Notes under the pieces: model-generated
What the model was told of the DNA's origin: nothing
Databases searched by the model: none
Seen by the model: only the letters and a program-made list of their open reading frames with translations
Assembly (NCBI RefSeq): GCF_002999335.1
Contig: NW_020312175.1
Location: 1-55,299 of the forward strand
From: Cyclospora cayetanensis
Lineage: Eukaryota > Apicomplexa > Conoidasida > Eucoccidiorida > Eimeriidae
Reading direction: 5' to 3'
DNA: 55,299 nt
Position numbers and translations under genes: made by a program
Part shown: piece after piece, positions 46,050-55,299 of the stretch
Position numbering within the stretch: the first letter of the stretch is position 1
How the letters are laid out: the number at the start of each line of letters is the position of its first letter

Positions 46050-47486
46050 CTAGTGAAACATACGTTCGTTTCGGTTAAACCGTGTGGGAGGAGCCCCGAA
46101 GGCGGCAATGGGGGGTCCAGGAGGAGGGTTTTGGCTTAGGAGATTATAGGCGCTCGCATTCGGGCTCATGGACGTGCCAATATGGACGCGTGGCGGAGTC
46201 AGATCTGTGAACAGACGTCCTCCCCTATAGGATGGATATAGGTAGACATGAGATCTGTTTCCGAGCGGCCCCCGATCCCTTCGCATCCAGTTTTCATGCT
46301 CACTATGGAAAGGGCGGGCACTTCCCTGGACGTTAGATAGGTTATCTATAGAGCCGTCTTCCAAATCCTCTATGTCATCCTCGAAAAAGGAGCTATCTGA
46401 GCTTTCATCCTGCTCCTGCGGTGGTTCTGTCTTCGTCATGCTATTGAATTTAGCAAGCCCAATATAGGTCAGCTCAGCGATAATAATTACTACGAAGAGC
46501 ATCGAAAGGAATTTGATACGTTTCAGCTTTCGATATTTCGCCTGTTGCGCTCCAGAGAGAGGCGATACGTCGGCCATATGGGAGTCTCCCTCCGGCAAAT
46601 CCATCTTCCGCTCCGTCTTTAACAGGCTATTGTCCAGTTCTGCAGAGTACTCCAATATCACACGCTCAGGGTGAGCCTGAGCGTCAAGCAGCTCTGCGTC
46701 CAGTTCTTTAGCTCGTTTAGTGAGAGACGCCTTGAGGGGTTCTAGGGCGACTAAGGTGCTCCCCGAGTGAGGGGCCTCCATGTGGGACAAGCCCCTCACC
46801 AGAGGTAGAGACAGCTGGCTCAAAGCAGATTCCATCTTCGCGGCATCACCTTCTCGCGCAATGCTAAACAGCATGCCCTCTGTCTCTACCACCAGCCGTG
46901 CAAAAGGAACTAGCAGAGTGTCTGCCACGGCAGAGTTGGTGAAGCCGCCACTGGTGATAGCACCAAAAACGCCGTTCAGCTTAGTCACCAATGTAGAAAC
47001 ATCACCCTCCGTGACTCTGCGCTCCAACAAGAATGCCCTTTCATGTGGCTGTGCAACTCCAGAAGGAAGCGTTTTCAAACGGGCAACAGAGTGGCAGAAA
47101 TGGCGCAGAAGCGCCTTGCGAAGTGCAGGAGAAGCCTTGCGAAGTGCCTCGACTAGCGTTATAAGGGAGGATCCAGGGGGACCCTGTACGGGCATTCGAA
47201 GACTTCCACGGCGGGAGATGCGGCTGACTCCTACATCCTCATCGATTTCCACGTCTGCATAGGCTGGCCTCCCATACATGTTGTATGGCGTGCCGAATGG
47301 CCCCTCATATCCCGTTCCACGCTCTGCAACATGCGAATCATCTATATCCGTAATTCCTGGAAACGTGAACGTCTCTTGCGCCAACAATGAAGCATCCGAG
47401 TATGCGGAAGCTGCGTGGGCATGGTGCACCTGATACGGAGTACCGACGACGAAAAACGCCAGCGCAGGAAGCAGAGGGGCCTTCAT
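46050..47486 (-). CDS. Secreted or membrane-anchored orphan, 478 residues, intronless
   Basis: ATG at 47486 starts MKAPLLPALAFFVVGTPYQV, a signal peptide ending near HAHAASA. The extracellular or lumenal part has FPGITDIDDSHVAERGTGYE and helix-rich sequence with many Leu/Ala heptads (LITLVEALRKASPALRKALL, FLLERRVTEGDVSTLVTKL, LKASLTKRAKELDAELLD). A basic stretch (KYRKLKRIK) precedes one membrane segment, FLSMLFVVIIIAELTYIGLA (about residues 324-343), then an acidic patch (SSFFEDDIEDLEDGS) and a Pro/Asn-rich tail ending RFNRNERMFH. There are no homopolymer tracts, unlike the other orphans here. The layout suits a dense granule, rhoptry or surface protein of a coccidian, but I recognise no family. 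It lies between the two copies of the retroelement-like repeat. Confidence 0.8.
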   Translation of the reverse strand: MKAPLLPALAFFVVGTPYQVHHAHAASAYSDASLLAQETFTFPGITDIDDSHVAERGTGYEGPFGTPYNMYGRPAYADVEIDEDVGVSRISRRGSLRMPVQGPPGSSLITLVEALRKASPALRKALLRHFCHSVARLKTLPSGVAQPHERAFLLERRVTEGDVSTLVTKLNGVFGAITSGGFTNSAVADTLLVPFARLVVETEGMLFSIAREGDAAKMESALSQLSLPLVRGLSHMEAPHSGSTLVALEPLKASLTKRAKELDAELLDAQAHPERVILEYSAELDNSLLKTERKMDLPEGDSHMADVSPLSGAQQAKYRKLKRIKFLSMLFVVIIIAELTYIGLAKFNSMTKTEPPQEQDESSDSSFFEDDIEDLEDGSIDNLSNVQGSARPFHSEHENWMRRDRGPLGNRSHVYLYPSYRGGRLFTDLTPPRVHIGTSMSPNASAYNLLSQNPPPGPPIAAFGAPPTRFNRNERMFH

Positions 47487-48563
47487 CGGTACAGAAAGAC
47501 GATCAAGCAGAGTAATTGGAGATCAGGGACTAAGGGATGGGGCCCTTAGAGTCCCTTACAGAGCGGTGAAAGACGCTCCCCAAAGCAGACCACAATCTGG
47601 ACCACGCCGATGCCTACAAGACTCTTCGCCGTGGAAAACCAAACAAAGGCTCGGGTTATGGCGCAACAAAGAGAAAACTTGAGCAAAAGTGCAAGAACAT
47701 GCAACATTTTGCACAAGGAGCACGTGCGTTGCCGGGTTTTTTTCGTTCTCGCTTCCCTGCCGTAAGCTACACTAGCAGTGAGGGCACCCACTGCTGCTGT
47801 GAGGGCGTTGAACTCGCTGCCCCCTCTAACAGATTGCTCTTTTAGGGGCTCCGGAAAAAACGGTTTCGATAGCCTGTTAGTTTTCCATAAAATGAATTAT
47901 CTGTTTTCTGGGCATGGAGCCGAATTGTAAGCTCGACTGTCCGCTGGTGCCTGAAGAACTACGCAGAATGTGTTCCCACAGCAAGGGACTGGCTCAACAG
48001 GGGTGTGCCGCTATCACTTGAAATAACGACAGTATTAAATAATGGGGCTGTAAGCATTTAATTGCTCTAAAATCAGCTACTACATGTAGCACGGGAAGCG
48101 CAAGTAATTATGCCCGGGAAAGCTGCTTGAAGACTGTCATGGTTGCTGTGAACTGAGCCACACGTGGCATTTGCTCCTAGATTGCTTCCGTTCAAGTCTT
48201 GGTATTCAGCTCAGCATTATCTGTACCAATTTTGCGTTTAGGCTCTAGTAACCGCCGGTCAGGGCGAACGTATTGCGTTGCCGTAGCCCCCTTTGCAGAG
48301 GACTCGAGCCGCCGCATTGTCTACCCTTTAGTACTTCCTGTTGCCAAACAGCTGTTTCAGGGGACAACTGACTACTTGGTGTTGGCTATCGTTTGTGCTC
48401 TTTAGTGCAGTTCAGCAGAAGCTTAATGCGACAGGGTTCAATGCATTGTGCATGTACGCTGCAAGCTATGGTCAATCAGTGCCAAACAACAAAGCGTTGA
48501 GACTTCGTGGACTCAGCATATGCTGCTCTGAATAAAAAGGAGTACGCAGAAACAAACCGATTA
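47487..48563. other. Stretch without a gene
   Basis: The first part is the upstream region of the minus-strand orphan. No coding signal was found. Near the end, GAATAAAAAGGAGTACGCAG and AAACCGATTAGTCAATTT (48,553-48,572) belong to the recurrent flank of the dispersed repeat. Confidence 0.5.
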
Positions 48564-51125
48564 GTCAATTTTTCAAGAGTACTTTGCCGAATACAACTAG
48601 GGCAGCAGGAAGTGCTACACTCCCCCCTCACATTCCAAAACAAACACACGCCCTCTTCTTACCTGTCCGTGCCTCGAGATTATTCGCATACAAAACAACG
48701 GAAAAGAATCCTCGCACTCTCGCCACTAGCCAGGCAAGGAGAAACGCCAAACAGTGCACGTGAGAAAAACAAACGTGCGCACCAAACGTTAAAGTGGAAT
48801 CAACAGGACGACAGACTTGCACCATAGCCAATAAGGACCGAGGGAGTCTACCGGCATGACTGGGGCAGTGCGACGGCTCCCTGTTGTTGGAGCGCTGAAT
48901 GTGTGAGCCTCTTGCTACGCGATAACAGAAGACATTTATACTTTGCAAAGGGAATCACAATACACACTAGTTCAGGAAAGCCTCGGCGCCTCTTAGAGCC
49001 TAGTCTGCACGCAAATACAGCCGGTGCATGCAACATAATGGACGTCAAAGTCCCAAAGAGGCATGACAAAGAATGTAGGGACAACATACCTCAGGTTGCC
49101 TTTGCATAAAACTGAGAGTAGTGCAGACCTCAACAATGATCAGCGGAAGATTGTCCAGCAATATCCAGAGCTGAAGGTACCTATTTCAGGGAGAGCCTGC
49201 ATTGGGAAAGGGCACTCACCGAGGAACGCGAGGAATGCGCTCCATGGCGATTCGTCATGTAAACCAAGCAGAGCTGCAAATGCTCCCACAGGTAAGGCAG
49301 CCTGCAGCCGCGCTTCCGCCAAATACAAACTCGACACTACGAGTGCGAATGTGCAGCGACGTCGTTTGCCTGCCATCAGGGTTACTCGAAATATGCTGGG
49401 AAGCATCTGTGAATTCCACTGCCTAAGAGAGAGCTGATCGCGTAAATTGTCGCCTATGCTGCCAAGATGTGAAAATACGAAGTTTTGCCTCTTAGTTGTT
49501 TTGATTGGAGTTCAAAGGTTTACGCTTATGCACCACCTTCCGTCCTTCGTCGGCACCAACACAGGATATGCCTTGTATATCCATGCGCTTTGGCTAATCC
49601 AACAAAAGCACTCGCCTGCCGATGAAGATCCTCTTCATGCTCTCGAGGCTTCCAATGCTGCACAACGTGGCTTTGGGCGGCCATGGGTTTTTGCACGATA
49701 CGGCGCACTGGATGACTAGCAGGTGGTGAACCTACTCGCAGCTCACCAATAACCCACAAACTTCTACTTAATTTTAACACACTCATGCTATTTTTCGGCT
49801 TGACATTCAATCATGTACTTCAGCAAAAAATGCAGTTGCAGAGGCACTAGGACCCGATGCAGGCTTAGAACCATCTTCTCGTACTGTGCTGCTCAGCCGC
49901 CAGCATAGAAGCTCTGCCTCATCTTGTTGTGGAACGTACTCTACACTACTCATCAGATATGCAGCAGATGCGGTTGAGCCCCGCACGAAGCGCTTCTTCC
50001 TACCGCTTCCTGCCACTCCAACCTCCACAACGCGCAGCTATGGCCTCACGCGCGCCTTCCGACGCCTTCCACGGAGTCACCAATGGCACCCCTGGGAGTA
50101 CGTCATGATGCATAGGGCCACCACAGAGGTTAGGGAGCAGAGTTATATAATCTAATTTTGACTGAAGTAGCATTAAACTGCCGCAGCCCTGCGAGTCGCT
50201 GCGTTCTGCTAGCCGTCAGCAACCCTGAGCCTACGGGACTGCACTGACGAGTTTGCAGGCAGAATGCACCACTGTGCTGCCTCCTCGAATATCTGATCCA
50301 TTTCCTATGCAGCGCCAAGTAGCACCAACAGTTCTTGACTATTAATGTTAGCCTGTACCGCCACAGAACTGATTGGCAGTAGGGCGCCAACTGTTCTAGT
50401 GCACCGCAGGCTGCGTGGGGATTTCCGTTTCCTGATGCTCCTTCAGCGCTCGACAGGCAGCCAGCTCCAGCTGGGATCAATCCTGTTGTCGTCGTTATTG
50501 GCATTTTGCAAGCGCGTGCAGTTCCCGATTGTATGATCGAATGCTCCATAATGAGAGCAGATGCGGTGTTGGGGTTGTCTGGTTCCTCTAGAAGTGCTGG
50601 TCCTATCTGGCTCCCTTTTCGCGCCCACCTTAGACTGCAGGCGAAAGTTAATCGACCTAGCTCCACATATATAGGCTCTAAGTCCCAATTTGGCTTTTTT
50701 TCAACCAGTTAAGCAGGAGTTGTGCCCATTCGCTCTAAACACGTCTGCTGGTCCGCCATTTGTAGTTGGTTTGCCCCACTGGTCGGATGTTCAATGAGTG
50801 AGTTCATTCCCACCCCGCGACCCTCCAACACATCATTTCGAACAGACTTGAGACGAGCCACTGACAAAACGGCTTTTCGTCTACATAATGGCCTTTGTGA
50901 TCCAAAGTTTTGGGTGCCGCGATGTACCATATTGTTGATAAGTCGCCGTACTTGCGCCTCTCCAATTCTTAGCGCTTGTTGTTGAGCTAATCTTGGCGTA
51001 CACGGATGGGTTAAGGCTTGCATGAAGGCTTGAATTGTAACAATCCCTTCAAGCGAACCATTTTGCTGCATGAATGGAGCGCCCACGAACGTACTGCCTT
51101 CTCCAGTGCTCATGCCGTAAGGATT
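48564..51125. mobile_element. Degenerate retroelement-like repeat, copy B
   Basis: Direct copy of 33,975-36,522, shifted by 14,589 bases. I see a few substitutions near its left edge (for example AGAGCCCTCG versus AGAATCCTCG) and more near its right edge after about 50,940, plus an insertion of about 14 bases at 50,985-51,005. All the broken frames in between are the same in both copies, including the zinc-knuckle-like and reverse-transcriptase-like remnants and their stops. On minus, the frame beginning at 51,113 (MSTGEGSTFVGAPFMQQNGS, TIQAFMQALT) and that at 51,452 (MDNLLFVPTSMK, Gly/Ala/Thr-rich) could be earlier gag-like segments. Confidence 0.5.
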
Positions 51126-52135
51126 ACCCGTTTCTCTTCATCTGATCTGTACAAGGTACACTTCCAAGCTACTGATAAAATCTGCGAGTATTTTTTCGTT
51201 TTCTCAGGTTGCCATGTTGTTCTAGTAGGTAAAACCTCATCGCCATATCTATACACATTTCTTGGCTGGCAAATCATGCCTTTTCACCAGTTGGGGGTCA
51301 GCTGCGTTCAGACTAGTTTGTGGGCCGCTTTCTGCCGCCTCACCAATTTGAGTGCCGGCCTCTGCCGCCCCACCAGGTTTTGTGCCACTCGTTACTCCAT
51401 TACCAGTGGAATTTGCTTTCATGCTAGTGGGAACGAAAAGCAAATTATCCACGTACTAAATGAGCTGATCGTATTAGGACGACTGTTGTGGGGAAAACAG
51501 GACATTTCACTGCATCCACAGCCAGCCGCATCGAATCATTCGGTGCCATCAAATGCAACGTTCCACCCAAGGTATCTGCTGGCACACACCTAACCCAATA
51601 CTCAACATACGCTTGTTAGTGCGCTATCGAGGTGTGCGTGAATTGCTTTTCCACAAGAGCTCCCTTCTCGTTTTCTCGACCTTCAAGGTTCCAACATGAG
51701 CCGATAGAAACAGCTTGGTTGCACGTTGCTACACGTTCAAAGCACTAAGGGCATTCCCGGGTGCATTCAAGTACGATTTACAAAACTAGGGCGAAAATTG
51801 ATTTGCACTGCGTTGGGTTTACGGCCCTTTGCAATAAATAGAACATTCGACCAGTGAAAGCAAAAGAGTGACCGCAAATTATAAGCAAAATGCAACTATT
51901 GTAGTAGAGTGTACAACACTGTGGCTTGCCCCGCTACAATGCCCCGGTCCTTTCCCGACCCTACGGGGGCTACGTAATTTTTATATCAGCCATCTAAAGC
52001 CAGATACACATAAAGGAATCTCTACGCACGACTTTGCTAGTGAGGGGATGGAGGTTTTCCCTAGTTCCGTAGACACCTTTCGGAGCACCGAGTGCGAAAT
52101 CTCCATAATGAGACGTTTAGTGGGAAGAAGCGCGA
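51126..52135. other. Repeat flank and region upstream of the tRNA gene
   Basis: Up to about 51,880 the sequence is related to other dispersed repeat copies (51,540-51,760 resembles 44,480-44,700). A minus frame at 51,452-51,249 may be a gag-like N-terminus. No intact gene was found. Confidence 0.5.
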
Positions 52136-52207
52136 GGCCGTTTAGTCTAGTGGTATGATTCTCGCTTTGGGTGCGAGAGGTCCCGGGTTCAATTCCCGGA
52201 ACGGCCC
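52136..52207 (+). tRNA. tRNA-Pro (UGG)
   Basis: A complete cloverleaf can be drawn. The acceptor stem is GGCCGTT with AACGGCC at the 3' end plus a discriminator C. The anticodon arm is CTCGC-TTTGGGT-GCGAG, with anticodon TGG reading CCA and other Pro codons. The T arm is TCCCGGGTTCAATTCCCGGA. The RNA polymerase III internal promoter is intact: box A around TAGTCTAGTGG and box B GGTTCAATTCC. There is no intron and CCA is not encoded, as expected for a nuclear gene. The sequence closely follows the general eukaryotic tRNA-Pro pattern. It lies between the retroelement-like repeat and MCM5. Confidence 0.97.
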
Positions 52208-52903
52208 TCCTGTTTCCCGGAGCCTATCACTGTTTGTTTGAAAGTCTTTTACCCAACCACTGTGTTCATCGCCCCATGTTGCACTATTTGTAGTCAAAAT
52301 GTGGCTGGTTTCTCTTTCTTGGAGCCATATGGCAAGTAGGAGCTACAGCGTGTTCTACAGGACTAATGGGTGTTTCGCCGGCAGGCACGCATGGAACTAC
52401 GTACATTGAGGTATGTGTCTTGTGTTTCGTGCTGTTGAAATAGCCCTGCTCACAATAAATACTATTGATTCTTGAATTCGAGTGCAGCAATGACTCGAAG
52501 TGCTTATTCCTTTCGGGAGGGTCGGGAGTGTAAGAAACACCACGCGCAACCCCTTCCCGGCTTCGCTGCCAGCTGGGGAGCCCCAGGAATACTTCGGTTG
52601 TCCATTGGAAGGGGATAATAGGAATGGGTGCACAGACTTTATGTTTGTACTTTTCTACTGCTTTGTATGCTTCATTCTGGTTGCTTCTTCCTCATTTCCT
52701 GCGCAGAGAGCAGGGAGGTCCCTTGTAAGCCCTTCCTTCGCGTTTTAGGGGGGTGGGGGTTGGTGTTCTGTATGCCGGGTATCACCATCCGAGGCCTTCT
52801 ACGCGGCTTGCCGCCCCAGTGGAGTTAAAAAAAGCCTTTCGCGGTGTCTCGGGTGCCCATATATTTGTCTTAGTGTCGCTTCCCCTCCGTCCTCTCTCCC
52901 AAG
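52208..52903. other. Region between tRNA-Pro and MCM5
   Basis: No gene was recognised. The last 100-200 bases, including a pyrimidine-rich CTTCCCCTCCGTCCTCTCTC just before the start codon, should hold the MCM5 promoter and leader. Confidence 0.6.
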
Positions 52904-54791
52904 ATGTTCGAGGGTGAGCGGGTGTTTTACTCCAACAACAGATCGGATCCCCATGGCTTCGAGGCAGAGGAAGGAGGCCCCGCGTCTCTTCCATCTTTAA
53001 AGCAGGCCCGACTCTTTTTCGAGCAGTACTTACATCACGGGAGTGGGGCACTGCGGCGCAAGCTTCTTGCAGAAGCAGAGAAGAGCAGCAAGTGCCTGTT
53101 GGAGCTCGACCTCTTTGATTTGATCGAATACCAGCACAGAGTTCAGCCCGCTGATTTGGAATGCGTCAATACGCCTCTCTGCGGTCGGGACAGACACAGG
53201 GCGCCTCCAGACTTTGCTCACAGACTGGCCAGGTGTCTCAGGGAAAGGCCGCTCGTATACTTGCCCGTTTGTGAAAAGGCTTGCGAGGAGATTGCGGCGA
53301 AGAGCGCCATAGTCCAAGGGGCCCCAGAGGGGCCCCAGGGACTGTCTGGCAAGAGGCAGCGTGCCTTCGATGTGCAAATCAACCTGGTGGATTCGGGAAA
53401 GAAGCCTACGCCCATCCGGAGTCTCCTGTCTCAGCAGCAAGAACAGTTTGTTGTAACTACTGGGATCGTCATTAGCTGCAAGGCCCCAATGAGCCGCATG
53501 CAGGTGCTTCAAACGCCTCCGCACACGTCTCCCTATTCCCTGGGCTCGAGTTGAGAGAGCAGTAAAAAGAGCAGCTGCCAACGACAGGCAGGCACAACAG
53601 AAGAGCAAAGGGCAATCATTCTCGAGGGCGCAAGGCCCTTGCTCGACTCCTCGCGCGAGTGCTGAGCCACAGCTCCTAGTCTGCATCCTCCAGCATGCAT
53701 GCAGCAGCCGCCTAAGCAAGCGGCTGCTGCATGCATGCAGGGGACTGAAGGCCACCTTGAGGTGTGCCCCCCTAGCGCGTCGGGCCTTGTGGGGACAAAC
53801 ACAGCGTGCGGCATGCGGGCCTTGTAGACATCTGCGCATGCGCGCTTGCTTTTGTGCTGTCAGAAAATAACAATACAATGTCGTTTTTGCAACCACAAGT
53901 TGACGATCCATGCAGCAGAATGGAGGGAACAACCCCAGATGCCTCGATTCTGTAGAGCCTCAGAGCTAGCAGGATCTGCACAAGGAGACTCCGACTTGGG
54001 GTGCAAGAATAAGCCCGTAAGACGTCTATCCTCGCGCCGTAACTGCCAGCCAGCCGTGTGCATGCGTTTTAGCGTCCCTTACGCAGCGCGCTTGGCCCCT
54101 CCGCATTCTCCTCTCTGTCTGTCTGTTCGTGTTTCTCTCTCGCTCTCGCTCACCGACTCCGTATCTGCGTGCGTCTCGTGCACGCTGCACGCAGCGCTGA
54201 CAGATACAGTGTGGCTCGATTGTGAACGGCAAACAGCGTGCCCCTTTTTGCCGTTCACAATCAAGCCACACTGTTGCATTGCATGCGCTGCGCTGCACGG
54301 AGCGAGGCCCCCTTAGCGGTCGACCTCGGTCGCCTTTGTGCTTCACAACACGCACGTTTCGACGAAACGGGCAAAAATAACGGCCTCATGAGCGCGCGGC
54401 TGCCTTCTGTGTGTGTGTGTGTCACTCATTGCGTGCGCCTCAGGAGCCCTACTTCATCGTTAGCAACGAATGCACATTTCTTGACGTCCAGCTGCTCAAA
54501 ATGCAGGAGCTTCCTGAAGACGTAAGGCCGTTTTTCCCTTTTCCGTGCCCTCCACCTCCTAGCGCCACCAGTTGCAACTCACGAAGAGGCTCTTTATTGG
54601 TCTGTGGTACGTCTTGGAAGACATCGACCAAAACTCACGGCTTGCTCTGCAGCACCTTGTGGAGGTCCGCTGTCGCGCAGGTGCCTACTGGTGATATGCC
54701 CCGTCACTTGCTGCTCAATGCGTCAAGGTTTCTGGTAGATGAAGCTACAGCAGGAGATCGACTGATCGTCAGCGGAGTGCTCACCACTGAA
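52904..54791 (+). CDS. MCM5: MCM5 replicative helicase subunit (5' part; continues beyond the window)
   Basis: Subunit of the MCM2-7 helicase that unwinds DNA at nuclear replication origins. Four exons, all phase 0: 52904-53503, 53864-54016, 54444-54521 and 54681-54791. Exon 1 starts MFEGERVFYSNNRSDPHGF, comparable to the MCM5 N-terminus, has EQYLHHGSGALRRKLL and LELDLFDLIEYQ, and ends PIRSLLSQQQEQFVVTTGIV, the start of the OB fold. Exon 2 carries the zinc-binding pair CRFC and two later Cys (PRFC, LGC). Exon 3 encodes EPYFIVSNECTFLDVQLLKM then QELPED. Exon 4 encodes VPTGDMPRHLLLNASRFLVD and GDRLIVSGVLTTE. This is the whole N-terminal domain; the AAA+ ATPase half must lie past the right edge. 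The exon 4 end is uncertain: the frame continues to 54831, where ATACG/GTAGGC is an alternative donor. Exon 1 has an acidic N-terminal insert and a GAPEGPQG stretch coded by GGGGCCCC runs. Confidence 0.93.
53693..53738 (+). repeat. Perfect 19-bp inverted repeat in MCM5 intron 1
   Basis: GCATGCATGCAGCAGCCGC (53,693-53,711) and its exact complement (53,720-53,738) flank an 8-base loop, CTAAGCAA. It lies in the middle of intron 53504-53863. The arms contain TGCATGCA. Confidence 0.92.
54206..54274 (+). repeat. Long inverted repeat in MCM5 intron 2
   Basis: ACAGTGTGGCTCGATTGTGA and the following ACGGCAAA pair with TTTGCCGT and TCACAATCAAGCCACACTGT at 54,247-54,274. The arms are about 28 bases with one mismatch, around a loop of about 13 bases. 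Flanking CACGCTGCACGCAGCGCTGA and GCGCTGCGCTGCACGGAGCG extend the pairing imperfectly. It lies in intron 54017-54443. Confidence 0.9.
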
Positions 54792-54869
54792 GTGGGTCCT
54801 GGCGTTCCGAACTTTGCGACGGAGAGATACGGTAGGCGTTGAAAACGTTCAGGCGAAAGAGTGCACACA

Positions 54870-54951
54870 GCAGAGAGAGAGACAGAGAGAGAGAGAAAGA
54901 GAGAAAGACAGAGAAAGACAGAGAGGCAGAGAGACAGACAGAGAGAAAGAC

Positions 54952-55050
<99 letters not shown>
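54870..55050. repeat. (GA)n microsatellite downstream of MCM5 exon 4
   Basis: GA/CAGA/GAAA repeats, purest at 54,967-55,027 and 55,031-55,050, lie in what should be the next MCM5 intron. They produce long Arg/Glu or Ser/Leu frames that are not coding. Confidence 0.95.
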
Positions 55051-55299
55051 TATAACCGGCTTCGACACCCTCGGCACACGCATCCCTTGCCCTCCACACA
55101 CGCAAAGACACTCCCTATATATAAGAGCGGATGAGCACACGAGAGAGACTCAGTCACAAGAGACGATCTCATGCGGTCTGTTTCTTTAAACCAAAGAAAC
55201 ACTACACAAACGAGAAGTAACACTAAGGCTTACAGCGAACGATATCTCTACATCAAAACCCAGTAATGGTGGGCTGCGTTGGGAGGGGCGGTGAGAAGT
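55051..55299. other. Right-hand end of the window
   Basis: Probably still MCM5 intron. No exon with an MCM motif was found before the edge. Confidence 0.5.

Noticed and set aside
54839..55223. Arg/Glu- and Ser/Leu-rich frames at the right end
   Set aside because: They are translations of a GA microsatellite within the presumed MCM5 intron.

Overview
The window looks like nuclear DNA of an apicomplexan coccidian, most probably an Eimeria species. The reasons are dense (CAG)n tracts read as poly-Gln, poly-Ala or poly-Ser inside and beside genes, intron-rich housekeeping genes with GT-AG introns, many GGGGCCCC-type G/C runs, abundant micro- and minisatellites, and a eukaryotic tRNA gene. The species call is inference. 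There is no sign of bacterial, organellar or viral origin, and no operons.

Layout. 1-3.2 kb: tandem repeats (CATA tetramer, an 81-84 bp minisatellite, an AT tract) with weak coding signal. 3.3-4.6 kb (+): nicotinate/nicotinamide mononucleotide adenylyltransferase with a poly-Gln insert. 6.3-7.3 kb (-): Gln/His/Pro-rich orphan. 8.7-9.5 kb (-): possible mitochondrial ribosomal protein uS2, next to a 39-bp minisatellite. 11.1-13.7 kb (+): very Gln/Ala-rich protein ending in a TAF11-like histone fold. 15.4-15.9 kb (-): small secreted Kazal-like protein. 17.4-20.9 kb (-): JMJD5/KDM8-type JmjC oxygenase in nine exons. 21.9-26.0 kb (+): Uba4/MOCS3 E1-like enzyme with rhodanese domain in nine exons. 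27.3-33.0 kb (-): Tat-SF1/Cus2 splicing factor in ten exons. 38.4-42.9 kb (+): 1480-residue homopolymer-rich orphan. 46.0-47.5 kb (-): intronless orphan with signal peptide and one membrane segment. 52.1 kb (+): tRNA-Pro(UGG). 52.9 kb to the end (+): MCM5, cut by the window edge.

The recognised genes are unrelated housekeeping functions (NAD synthesis, Urm1/tRNA thiolation, basal transcription, U2 snRNP assembly, protein hydroxylation, DNA replication). They do not form a pathway cluster. Their exon structures were assembled by hand from protein family motifs, GT/AG sites and phase agreement; every internal junction listed keeps frame.

Between 33.6 and 52.1 kb the landscape changes. CAG tracts disappear outside the 38-43 kb gene, and a degenerate dispersed repeat, probably a retroelement relic with gag- and reverse-transcriptase-like remnants, occurs in several copies. 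Two copies of about 2.5 kb (about 33,975-36,522 and 48,564-51,125) are almost identical and in direct orientation. The most interesting structural signals are this duplication, strong hairpins inside introns of MCM5 and Uba4 and upstream of Tat-SF1, and the intronic satellites. I did not find a gene cluster that would amount to a new multi-gene system.
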